Below, one piece after another: positions 53,547-62,696 of a stretch of DNA of 64,000 nt; position 1 is the stretch's first letter, and every line of letters begins with the position of its first letter. A program made the position numbers and the translations under genes. The stretch is from Altimarinus sp964500515 (GTDB taxonomy: Bacteria > Patescibacteriota > Gracilibacteria > BD1-5 > UBA6164). The notes beneath the pieces are model-generated. The model saw only the letters and a list, made by a program, of their open reading frames with translations, did no database searches and was not told the origin of the DNA. Location of the stretch: assembly GCA_964500515.1 (NCBI GenBank), contig CAZCNE010000003.1, positions 62,001 to 126,000 on the forward strand. The letters are read 5' to 3'.

Positions 53547-54242
53547 TTATCTTTTATTTATATCCAATTTTATCCCAGGTCCCATACAATTACAAACATA
53601 AATAGAATTTATGTATTTTCATTTTGCTCATGCTGGTTTAGCTTCTAAAATTGCATCAAGAAATTTATTTAGATTATCTTTTAATTTATCTTGACCAAAA
53701 GATAATTTACCAAAAATCGAATGAATATTTCATTGTTTATCTGTTTTAAACTCAAATTTTCAAGCAACTATTTCTTTTAACGCTCAAGCTATATCTTCAG
53801 CTACAGTTCATGTTTTTGGATTTGGCATAAGTCATTTTGGTCAAAGTACTTTTGCTATTTTTCATAAATTTCTCATCATAGAAGGAGTTGCCATACATAC
53901 ATCAAAATTTGGAGCTACTTTTCATGCTGCTATATCATTGATAAGATCTTCTCATCCAACTATTTCAGCTCATATTTTTTTTAGTTCACTATCATTTTCT
54001 TTATCATTGAAAACACAAATTTTTAAAGTTTTTCAAGTTCAATGTGGAAGAGTGATTGTACTTCTAATCATTTGATCTTGATGTTTTGGGTCCAATGCCA
54101 AATTAAAATGAATCTCAACTGTTGGATCAAAAGTAACAGTATTTGTTTTTTCAAGCATTTCAATTGCTTCTGGAATACTATATTCTAAGTCAGGATTTAC
54201 AAGTTCCTGAGCTTTTTCGTATTTTTTACCTCTTTTTCTCAT
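53547..54242 (-). CDS. rplA: 50S ribosomal protein L1
   Basis: 231 aa. MRKRGKKYEKAQELV, YSIPEAIEMLEKT, VEIHFNLALDPKHQDQMIRS, VLGPKGLMPNPKTGTV (canonical, several Gly by TGA) and GKYINSIYVCNCMGPGIKL. Binds 23S rRNA in the mobile L1 stalk and its own mRNA. L11 (rplK), its usual partner, is not next to it; a VirB2-like gene is. Confidence 0.95.
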
Positions 54243-54345
54243 AAAAAAATAATTAAATAATAAAGGTTTTAACGACCAATAAAAAAGTCTTCCTTTTTAA
54301 GGACGACTAAATTATATAAAAATTTTTAAAAAAGTAAAATGATTT

Positions 54346-54768
54346 TTATAAATTATTTATAAAATCATCTTCTTTAAATATATCAGTGTTATCAATACTT
54401 GATGAAGATCATCATCAAAATATTCTTGATCATAAATCTTCTATTTTAGAAAATATAGCTTTTGGTTCTAAATATTTTTCTACATCAAGTCCTAAAATTC
54501 TTCCAACAATTGGAGAAATAAAAATAGTAGCTACAATTATTATTAATCAAAAAAATGCATATCTTATAGTATTGATTGCTGGTTTTATTTTTTCATCTTT
54601 TCATCAAGATAATATTACCAAAACTCATCACCGAAGTATAAAAATAACTGTTGCAATTGACGCAAACAAAACGAGAATTGATACTGCTAAAAGTAAAAAT
54701 TCTCCTAAATCCATTGCATTTCAAAATATCGATGTTGTTTGTTCTGCATAAGCAGTATCTACAAACAT
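54346..54768 (-). CDS. second VirB2-like pilin candidate
   Basis: 140 aa. No clear signal peptidase site, but a hydrophobic span (FLLLAVSILVLFASIATVIF), loop with RGGVLVILSGGKDEKIKPA, second span (TIRYAFFGLIIIVATIFI) and a soluble tail rich in Gly-Ser then acidic. The loop GG..I.SGG-D-EKIK is the best-known signature of the pilin-like proteins common in CPR-type genomes. It lies between khpA/rpsP and rplA, away from the main secretion-like operon, with which it may work. Confidence 0.65.
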
Positions 54769-54780
54769 AAAAAATAATTA

Positions 54781-55017
54781 TTAATCTAAAACTTTAAGGT
54801 TAATCTTTTTATTTATTTTCATTCATAAAAGTCTCAAAATTGATCTTATAGAATTGATATTATTTCAAGCTTTACCTATAACTATTCACATATCTTCTTT
54901 ATTTACAGATAATGTAAGCAAAACTCAAAGCTCATCCTCTTTTCTTTCGATTTTTATATCTTCAGGATGAGATACCATATTTTCAATCAAATATTGTAAA
55001 AATTCTGTTTCCTTCAT
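54781..55017 (-). CDS. khpA: KhpA-type KH-domain RNA-binding protein
   Basis: 78 aa. LQYLIENMVSHPEDIKIERK, then the KH GxxG loop in VIGKAGNNINSIRSIL, glycines partly TGA. KhpA works with KhpB/Jag in RNA regulation and cell-division control in other bacteria. Directly downstream of rpsP, the usual neighbour (27 bp). Confidence 0.88.
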
Positions 55018-55044
55018 TGATTATAATAAATTAATAAAATAAAA

Positions 55045-55284
55045 TTACAATTTTATATTATTATCTTTTATAAGTTTTTCTAGTCTTGGCGAAAATTGAA
55101 CTCAGTTAGAAATATATTTTTTTATTTGATCTAAATCGTTAAGTTTAAATTCCTTTGTAATCGGATTATAAAATCATAAAATCTCTTTATATCAAATTTT
55201 AGCAGACTTTGTATGTTCTGTTAAAACCACTTTAAAAAAAGGTGTATTTCTTTTTCATGATCTAGATAATCTTATTTTTAACAT
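55045..55284 (-). CDS. rpsP: 30S ribosomal protein S16
   Basis: 79 aa. MLKIRLSRSGKRNTPFFKVV, EILGFYNPITKEFKLN and YISNGVQFSPRLEKLI are textbook S16. Several Gly codons are TGA. Upstream of khpA. Confidence 0.94.
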
Positions 55285-55352
55285 CGCTTAAATTTTATAA
55301 TTTAAAGTAAAAAATTAAAAAGTAAAATAATGTTTTTAATTTTCAATTTCTC

Positions 55353-55439
55353 TGGTGCCCAGGGCGGGAATTGAACCCGCACTCTAGTGAAAGAACAGGA
55401 TTTTAAGTCCTGCGTGTCTACCAATTCCACCACCTGGGC
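55353..55439 (-). tRNA. tRNA-Leu (anticodon TAA), CCA encoded
   Basis: Acceptor GCCCAGG/CCTGGGC, anticodon stem CAGGA/TCCTG with loop CTTAAAA (TAA), a long class II variable arm, T-loop GTTCAATTC, discriminator A, CCA. Confidence 0.95.
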
Positions 55440-55471
55440 AAAAAAGTATAAATATTTTTTATTTATACTAA

Positions 55472-55669
55472 CTATATTATCCCCTTCTTTTTTAAAGTTC
55501 TGATTCAGGCAGCAGAAACTTTTATCCTAAAAACAATTCAAGTTTCAGGATCTTTTATATTCTTATAAAAAAGATTTGGGTAAAATTTTCTTTTTGTAGC
55601 TCTCATAGAGTGGCTTCTATTATTTCAAACCCTAGTTCTTTTTCAAGTTACTTCACATATTCTTGACAT
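55472..55669 (-). CDS. rpmB: 50S ribosomal protein L28
   Basis: 65 aa. MSRICEVTGKRTRVGNNRSH, STRA-like SMRATKRKFYPNL and RIKVSAAGIRTLKKKG. Gly by TGA at TGKR, VGNN, AAGI. Ends 33 bp before tRNA-Leu on the same strand. Confidence 0.94.
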
Positions 55670-55758
55670 ATTTTTCTAAATTAAAAGTAGTAAAAGAAAA
55701 CGATAAAAATTTAAATAAAAAATAAATAAGCTTTATTTTATCGTTATTAATATTATTT

Positions 55759-56076
55759 TTAAGCTTTTATTTCAATTCAAACTCAAGATGGAATACTTAA
55801 ATTTTGCAACATTTCCAATGTTTTGGGAGTTGGTTCTTGTATATCAACAATTCTCTTATGTCTTCTAATTTCAAATTGTTCTCTTGAATCTTTATGAACA
55901 AATGTTGATCTATTAACTGTAATTTTTTCAATCTTTGTTGGTAAAGGAATAGGTCCAACAACAATTGCTCATGAATCCTTAGAAATCGATACTATTTTTT
56001 TTACAGCTTCATCAAGTATTTTATGATCAAAAGATCTAATTACTATTCTAATCTTTTGGGAATTACTTTTTGTCAT
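55759..56076 (-). CDS. rpsJ: 30S ribosomal protein S10
   Basis: 105 aa. QKIRIVIRSFDHKILDEAV, GPIPLPTKIEKITVNRST, HKDSREQFEIRRHKRIVDI and LQNLSIPSGVGIEIKA. S10 also pairs with NusB in antitermination. Downstream of tuf on the same strand, an order seen in some bacteria. Confidence 0.95.
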
Positions 56077-56107
56077 TTATTATTAAATTAAAAATATATA
56101 ACTTAAT

Positions 56108-56139
56108 TCTTAAGTCTTTCCTCATAAGAAAGACTTAAT
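56108..56139 (-). promoter_or_regulatory. intergenic hairpin between tuf and rpsJ
   Basis: TTAAGTCTTTC/GAAAGACTTAA 11-bp stem with 7-9-nt loop, between the tuf stop and the rpsJ start. The T tract after it on the minus strand is weak, so partial termination or mRNA stability is more likely than full termination. Confidence 0.5.
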
Positions 56140-56153
56140 TTTAAACTATATAA

Positions 56154-57350
56154 TTATTTTATTATCTTAGATACAACTCATGATCAAACAGTTCTTCATC
56201 ATTCTCTAATAGCAAATCTTAATCATTCATTCATTGCAATTGGTGCTTGTAAAGTAACTGTCATTTTTATATTATCTCATGGCATAACCATTTCAACTCA
56301 TGCTGGTAATTCGATATCTCAAGTTACATCAGTTGTTCTAAAATAAAATTGAGGTTTATATCATTTAAAGAAAGGAGTATGTCTTCCTCATTCATCTTTT
56401 GTTAATACATAAACTTCTGATTCAAATTCAGTATGTGGTTTAATTGATCCAGGTTTAGCAAGAACTTGCCCTCTTTCAATATCTTCTCTTTCAATTCATC
56501 TAAGAAGTAATCATGCATTATCTCATGCTTGACCTTGATCTAATTGTTTATGAAACATTTCAACTCAAGTTACAGTTGTTTTAGTTGTATCTTTTAAACC
56601 AACTACTTCAATTTCATCTCAAACTTTTATAACTCATTGATCAATTTTACCTGTCGCTACAGTTCCTCTCCCTTTAATAGAAAAAACATCTTCAACAGGC
56701 ATCAAAAATGGTTTATCTAATGGTCTTTCTGGTACTGGAACCCATTTTTCTATTTCATCATATAATTCAATTATAGTTTTTGCTCAATATTCTTTATCCA
56801 TATCTGTAGGGTTTTCTAGAGAAACCAATCATGATCATCTGATAATTGGTGTAGTATCTCATGGAAATTCATATTTATTTAAAAGATCTCTTATCTCCAT
56901 TTCAACTAATTCCAACATCTCAGCATCATCTACCATATCACATTTATTTAGATAAACAACAATATAAGGAACTCAAACTTGTCTAGATAATAAAATGTGT
57001 TCTCTTGTTTGAGCCATAGGTCAATCAGTTGCAGCAACAACTAAAATTGCAGCATCCATTTGTGCAGCTCAAGTAATCATGTTTTTAACATAGTCAGCAT
57101 GTCAAGGACAATCTACGTGTGCGTAATGTCTATTAGCTGTTTCATACTCCACGTGAGAAGTATTTATTGTAATACCTCTTGCTCTTTCTTCAGGAGCATT
57201 ATCTATCGATGAAAAATCTCTTATTCATTCACCTCATCCATATTTATTTGTTAATACAATAGAAATTGCAGCTGTAGTTGTTGTTTTTCAGTGATCTACA
57301 TGTCCTATTGTACCTATATTAATATGTGGTTTAGATCTATCGTAAGCCAT
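56154..57350 (-). CDS. tuf: elongation factor Tu
   Basis: 398 aa. MAYDRSKPHINIGTIGHVDH followed by GKTTTT: the P-loop Gly directly after DH is TGA. PEERARGITINTSHVEYET, DCPGHADYVKNMITG and the NKCD-like region fit full-length EF-Tu. Delivers aminoacyl-tRNA to the ribosome. rpsJ follows it downstream, and the two tiny basic ORFs and tRNA genes lie upstream on the same strand. Confidence 0.97.
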
Positions 57351-57432
57351 ATTTGTAAAATTATAAAAATAAATTATAAATTAAATAAGTATGTATATTA
57401 TACAAATACTTATGAAAAAACAAAATAAAAAA

Positions 57433-57519
57433 TTAATAAACCTTTCTTTTTACTTTTTTTTCAATATTTTTTAGCGTTCTTCTAAGTTTTTTGCATGCTT
57501 TTCAAGTTAATCTTGCCAT
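57433..57519 (-). CDS. 28-aa basic mini-protein
   Basis: ATG at 57519: MARLTGKACKKLRRTLKNIE and then KKVKRKVY. Over 40 percent Lys/Arg with a single Cys; one Gly from TGA. Tight packing between the 70-aa ORF (20 bp) and tuf suggests a real, possibly ribosomal, mini-protein. No family recognised. Confidence 0.4.
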
Positions 57520-57539
57520 AAAATAAAAAAGTTATTAAA

Positions 57540-57752
57540 TTAAATTTTTTCTGGAGATAATCAATATTTTTTAAGCTTATTTAAAGAAGTAGATAAAGCA
57601 TTTTTCAACCATTTTGTTTCTCATTCAAACTCAATTCTTTTCAAAAGCTTTTTATGAGTTTTTATAGAATTTTCTACTTTTTTGTTACTTTTTGCTCAAA
57701 TTTTGTTAACAGCATAATTCAGCCTTCTTGGTCTTCTACTACTTAATCACAT
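57540..57752 (-). CDS. 70-aa basic protein
   Basis: Starts MGLSSRRPRRLNYAVNKIGA, continues KSNKKVENSIKTHKKLLKRI and ends KKYGLSPEKI. Basic N-terminus, mixed helical C-terminus, several TGA-Gly. It lies between tRNA-Ala and the 28-aa ORF in a translation-related cluster, so a ribosome-associated role is plausible but unproved. Confidence 0.5.
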
Positions 57753-57783
57753 TATATAAATATTAATATTAAATTAATGTTTT

Positions 57784-57860
57784 TGGTGGAGCCTAAGGGG
57801 TTCGAACCCTTGACCCCCTGCTTGCAAAGCAGGTGCTCTAGCCAACTGAGCTAAGGCCCC
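57784..57860 (-). tRNA. tRNA-Ala (anticodon TGC), CCA encoded
   Basis: Acceptor GGGGCCT/AGGCTCC (one G-T), anticodon stem CCTGC/GCAGG with loop TTTGCAA (TGC), T-arm GGGTTCGAACCC-like, discriminator A, CCA. Confidence 0.95.
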
Positions 57861-57881
57861 AAAATAAAATCTTAAAAAATC

Positions 57882-57936
57882 AAAATTTGTTTTTATTTTT
57901 TGTACAATAATTTTCTGGCAGGGACGACGGGGCTCG
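57882..57936 (-). repeat. 55-bp direct repeat, copy 1: truncated copy of the tRNA-Asp 3' end and flank
   Basis: Matches 58114-58168 at 54 of 55 positions. It covers the downstream flank and the CCA, acceptor 3' strand and T-arm start of tRNA-Asp (plus-strand view: flank, TGGC(A/G)GGGACGACGGGGCTC). After GGCTCG it diverges, so no complete tRNA exists here. The 177 bp between the copies are richer in GC than usual spacers. Confidence 0.9.
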
Positions 57937-58113
57937 TCGCTTCTGTTAAAAATTATTACATAATTTTATAACTTCAGTCGGACCTCCGGCAAATTGCTCC
58001 TACTTAGTCGCAATTTGGTCAATCGCTTCCTATTTTCATTTCATTCAAATAGTGTGCTCTTGACTTCCCTCCTTTCGAGCCCCTTATTTTTAAAATAAAG
58101 AAACCCTAAAAGT

Positions 58114-58168
58114 AAAATTTGTTTTTATTTTTTGTACAATAATTTTCTGGCGGGGACGACGGGGCTCG
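58114..58168 (-). repeat. 55-bp direct repeat, copy 2: intact tRNA-Asp 3' end and flank
   Basis: Second copy, joined to the complete tRNA-Asp. Together with copy 1 it has the look of attL/attR-type sites, since many integrases use a tRNA 3' end, or of a local duplication. Confidence 0.9.
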
Positions 58169-58225
58169 AACCCGCGACCTCAGCAGTGACAGTGCTGCGC
58201 TCTAAACCAACTGAGCTACGCCCCC
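58148..58225 (-). tRNA. tRNA-Asp (anticodon GTC), CCA encoded
   Basis: Acceptor GGGGGCG/CGTCCCC, D-arm GCTC/GAGC, anticodon stem CAGCA/TGCTG with loop CTGTCAC (GTC), T-loop GTTCGAGCC, discriminator G (an Asp identity base), CCA. Confidence 0.95.
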
Positions 58226-58302
58226 AAAAAATCACACTTAATATTTTAAGTGAAATGAATTATATAAAATATTTTATATTTTGCAAATTTTTTTAAATAA
58301 AT

Positions 58303-58329
58303 TTGAAATATTAGTTTTTTAAATATAAT
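58303..58329 (+). promoter_or_regulatory. likely rpoD promoter
   Basis: TTGAAA at 58303-58308 and TATAAT at 58324-58329 (15-bp spacer; a 16-bp reading with TTTGAA is possible), 57 bp before the rpoD ATG. Confidence 0.4.
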
Positions 58330-58386
58330 GAAAATCACTTTTTAAATGAATTAGTAAACTATTTTAATTATAAAAATATAATAATA

Positions 58387-59760
58387 ATGGTAAAAAAAGA
58401 TTCTACAAAGAATAAAAAAACTAGAAATCAGATTGAAGAAGTTGATTTAAATGATTTGGATTTAAATGAAAATAATATGGATGATTTTGATTATGAAGAT
58501 GATTTTGATAACGAATGAGATTTTGAAGATGATTTGATTGATTCTCCTTTAGATGATGAAAATAATTCTGAATTTATTGTTGGAAAAACAAAAGATAAGT
58601 GAATCAAAAAAATTCCAATTGATAGAAATAAAGATAAAAGAAGAGTTGGAAAATGATTAAAAAAGTTTATTGATATTAGTATTGATCCAAAAATCCTTGA
58701 GTGAATGTCTGAAGAAGTTCAAGAATTAATGAAAAAAGGAAAAAAAGAATGAAAAATCACACAAGATGAAATCTTGGCAGCAATTCCAAATGCTGAAGAT
58801 GATATTGATTTACTTGATGAAGTCTATACAAGATTTTTGCAATTAAAAATTGATATAGTTGATAATTTAGAAAAAGAAAGTTTGTTTGATTTAGAAAAAT
58901 CTATAAAAAATGATAAAACAACTATTTCTTTATCTGAAATTAGTGATGATTCTATAAGAATGTATTTAAATGAAATATGAAGAGTTCCTTTATTGACACA
59001 AGAAGAAGAAGTTGAACTTGGAAAAAGAGTTATTGCTTGAGATCAAGAAGCAAGAAAAAAACTTGCAGCAGCAAATTTAAGATTAGTTGTATCAATTGCA
59101 AAAAAATATATGTGAAGATGACTTTGACTTCTTGATTTGATTCAAGAGTGAAATGTTTGACTTTTTAGAGCTGTTGATAAATTTGATCCAAACAAGTGAT
59201 TTAAATTTTCAACATATGCAACTTGGTGGATAAGACAATGAGTAACTAGATCTATAGCTGATCAAGCAAGAACAATAAGAGTTCCTGTTCATATGATAGA
59301 AACAATCAATAAATTCACTCATACTTATAGAAGACTTACTCAAGAGCTTACTCGTGAACCATTAATGGAAGAATTAGCAACAGAACTTGATATGGATATA
59401 AGAAAAGTAAGACAAATTATGAGAATTAGTCAAGATATTCTTAGTATTGATGCTCCTGTTTGATCAGAAGAAGATACTTCACTTTGAGATTTTATTGAAG
59501 ATGATAAAAATCCAAGTCCAGATGAACAAACAAATATGAGATTACTAAAAGATAATTTATATGAAATGCTTGATTTTTTAACTCAAAGAGAAAGAAAAAT
59601 AATAATTATGAGATTTGGTCTTGATGGATGAGATATTCACACACTAGAAGAAGTATGAAAAGAATTTTGAGTAACAAGAGAAAGAATCAGACAAATAGAA
59701 AGTAAAACACTAGAAAAACTAAAAGAACATCCAAATGCTGATAAAATAAGATTTTTTTAA
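58387..59760 (+). CDS. rpoD: RNA polymerase primary sigma factor RpoD
   Basis: 457 aa. An acidic N-terminal tail (Asp/Glu/Asn-rich, about 1-70) precedes region 1.1-like sequence ending MKKGKKEGKITQDEILAAIP. Then DSIRMYLNEIGRVPLLTQEE (1.2), region 2 with AAANLRLVVSIAKKYMGRGL, DLIQEGNVGLFRAVDKFD and FKFSTYATWWIRQ (2.3-2.4), region 3 (RTIRVPVHMIETINK) and region 4 with LTQRERKIIIMRFG and VTRERIRQIESKTLEKL. The complete group 1 sigma factor of the cell. Gly of YMGRGLGLLDL are TGA. Confidence 0.97.
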
Positions 59761-59762
59761 AA

Positions 59763-60668
59763 TTAAATATAATTTTTTATAATTTTTTTCATATCGTTTT
59801 TTAAGTCTCAAGTAATTTCAAAATTTTTTCAATACAATAAAAAATTTAACTTATAAGAATGTAAAGCCTGTCTATCAAGTCAGTATTTTTCATATGCTTC
59901 TTTATTTGTTTTAATATCTCAATAAGTTTTATCTCAAATAATCGGATATCAAATACTTGCTAAATGAACTCTTAGTTGATGAGTTCTTCAAGTTTCTAAT
60001 TTTAATTCCAGAAGTGAATATTTATCATCTATATAATCCAAAACTTTTCAATAAGTCAAAGCTATTTTAGGATTTATAGGATTTTTTGTTGTCATTTTTG
60101 TCTTATCAGAAGAATGACGACCAATATATGATTCTATTTTAAATTCTTTTTCTTTTATTATTCAATAAACTATTGCTAAATAATATTTTTCTATTTCTCT
60201 TTTTTTAAATATTTCTTGTAAATATTTCATCATTTTATCATTTTTTGCAATTAAAATTAATCAAGATGTATCTTTGTCAAGTCTATGAACAATTCATGGT
60301 CTCTCTATTCATCAAATTCAAGCTAAATCTTTTGTATGGTAAAGCAAAGCATTTACCAAAGTTCATGATTTTCATTTTTCTCAAGGAGTTGGATGTGTAA
60401 TTATTCAGGCATCCTTATTAATTATAATTAAATTTTTATCTTCATAAACTATATCTAATTCTATATTTTCAGCTTTTATAAAAGATTTTTCAATATTTAT
60501 AATAATTTCTAATTCATCTTTTATATTTAATTTAATATTTTTTTTAATAATTTTTGAATTAACTCTTACATCTCATCTATCAATAATTTTCTGAATATAT
60601 GATCTTGAAAAATCTTGAAAAAGAGTTGATAAATAAATATCAACTCTAATTGTTTTCTCTATAAACAC
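59763..60668 (-). CDS. RluD-family pseudouridine synthase
   Basis: 301 aa from a GTG at 60668 (no in-frame ATG near; start uncertain). N-terminal S4-like domain (SRSYIQKIIDRGDVRVNS), catalytic motif GIVHRLDKDTSGLILIAKN with the essential Asp, LETGRTHQLRVHLASIGYPI and GDKTYG. Modifies uridines of rRNA or tRNA. Exact target (RluA, C or D) cannot be set from sequence alone. It converges with rpoD (stop codons 3 bp apart). Confidence 0.9.
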
Positions 60669-60703
60669 ACAAAAAATATATCTCAAAAATAAATTTTTAT
60701 AAA

Positions 60704-61108
60704 TTAAAGTCAAAACTGACTCTTTAAGTCATCTATTTGTTCTTTGTCTTTATTTTCTTTTTCTTTTGTTTCTTTCTCTATTTTATAAATATCTCATAAT
60801 TGTAGCCGTTCTTTTTGCTGTTTTGAAAGTAATTTCTTTATATCATCTGGATGTTCTTTTGATAATTCTTTAAACTTTTCTCTCTCTTCTATAAAAACTT
60901 TAGCAAGCTCATCAAATTGAAACTGAGAAAGAGTAGGAACTGCATCAACAACTCTTTTTTTCTCAGAAGTATTTAATGATAAACTATGTTTCAATAAATC
61001 AAGAAACTTATTTTCATCTACTTCAACAGAATCCGAATGAAGCTTTATCATAGCTAAAATCATTTTATCAACTTCATTTTCTGTAATTAAAATATTTCAA
61101 TCTGACAT
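60704..61108 (-). CDS. hypothetical helical protein, 134 aa
   Basis: Starts MSDGNILITENEVDKMILAM. Helical, acidic-basic mixed; contains FLDLLKHSLSLNTSEKKRVV and the charged tail KETKEKENKDKEQIDDLKSQ. No membrane span or signal peptide. Ends 36 bp before the pseudouridine synthase gene, probably one transcript. Not recognised. Confidence 0.6.
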
Positions 61109-61247
61109 ATTTTAGATTAAATAATTATTAAATTGATAATAAAATTATAACTATTTTTTTTAAATATCAATTTTTTTTGTAAAATGATTTTTTTTTTATA
61201 TAATACCTTAAGTTTTTAAATGTATTATTTTTATAAATTAAAATACC

Positions 61248-62690
61248 GTGGGATTTAAAACAAAGAAATTAGCTAACAAAATTAATTCTTGATGAAACAA
61301 AAAATCTTGAGTAAAAAAAATTACATATATAGCAAGTTTTTTTTCTATTTTCTTGATTTTATTTTTTTGATACTTAATTTTAAACGCATTTAAATCATTT
61401 GATTTCAGTTTAAATGGTCTAGTAAATAACTTTTCTGTTATTGATTTAAGCAAAGAAAAAAAGGATGTAAAAATAAATTTTTTAATTACATGAAGATGAG
61501 GTTGAAACCATGATGCTCCAAATTTAACTGATTCAATTATTCTACTTTGATTAAATCTAAATAAATGAACAATTATAATGTTATCTATTCCTAGAGATTT
61601 GTATGTAAAAAGATGAGAAAATGCATATTGAAAAATAAATGAAATTTATGCTTATTCTCTTAATAAAAATAAAAAAGATGAAGATAAAGCTATGTGAGAC
61701 TTAAAAAATAAAATTTCTCAAATTACTGGTGAAAAAATTGATTATTACCTAAATATAGATTTTGCTTGATTTAAAGCTATTATTGATATGCTTTGATGAG
61801 TTAGTGTTGATGTAGAAGAAAATATTTATGATAGTACTTACCCAACACCTTCATGAGGATATACAACTTTTACATTAAAAAAATGAACTTGGACTCTTGA
61901 TTGAGAAACTGCTTTAAAATACGCTAGAAGTAGGCATTCTACAAGTGATTTTGATAGATCATTAAGACAACAAAAACTGATTTCAGCAATGAAAGATAAA
62001 ATAATTTCTGAATGATATTTATCAAATTTATGAAAGATTAAAGATTTATACACTACTGCAAAACCTTATTTTAAAACAGATATTACTTTGGATTGAATAA
62101 TTAAACTTGTTAGTAATTATTGAAAAATTGCAAACAATTCTCAAATCATATCTCTAAATTTAAACAATACATGCTATTATAATTCTCCTAATTGTTCTGC
62201 TTGATGATTTTTATATAATCCTCCAATGGCGAATTTTTGATGAGCTTCTGTTCTTATTCCAAATTGAACTACTTGAACAAAAAATCTAGAAAAATACGAT
62301 GAAATCCAAAAATTTAGCAATTTTGTGTTTAATTATTCAGATATGTTTACAGAAAAACAAGAAATAAATATTTTTTATACTTGATCATCAAAAAAAATTG
62401 CTTGGGATTTAGTGGAAGGATTAAAACAAAATTGATTTAGTTTTCCTAAAAAAAATTACATTTGACTAACAGAAACTTGAAGTTATAATAATACAACCGT
62501 TTATTATAATAATATTTGAGAAAACTCAAAAACTTTGGATGCTTTAAAAACTATTTTAAACTGAGAATACAAAGAAATAAATTTGCCTATCTTTTCTAAA
62601 GATCCAAATACCAGAATAGAAATAATTTTATGAGATGATTTTAATGAAGTTTACAACTTAAATTGAACCTGATCAACTAACATTAATTAA
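61248..62690 (+). CDS. LytR-CpsA-Psr (LCP) family protein
   Basis: 480 aa from GTG at 61248 (a TAA lies three codons upstream in frame, and no earlier start exists). One membrane span near residues 28-50. The LCP domain: FLITGRGGGNHDAPNLTDSI (usual GxDxR region), IIMLSIPRDLYVK, AYSLN, YYLNIDFAGFKAIIDMLGGV with the following VDV, ALKYARSRHSTSDFDRSLRQ. These enzymes transfer glycopolymers to peptidoglycan or other surface anchors. C-terminal beta region ends NLNGTGSTNIN. Next gene starts 7 bp later. Confidence 0.92.
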
Positions 62691-62696
62691 TAATTT

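Noticed and set aside
54386..54751. Plus-strand frame of 121 codons
   Set aside because: Antisense to the VirB2-like gene, whose frame has family features.
58233..58250. CACTTAA..TTAAGTG hairpin beside tRNA-Asp
   Set aside because: No gene ends there on the strand that would need a terminator.
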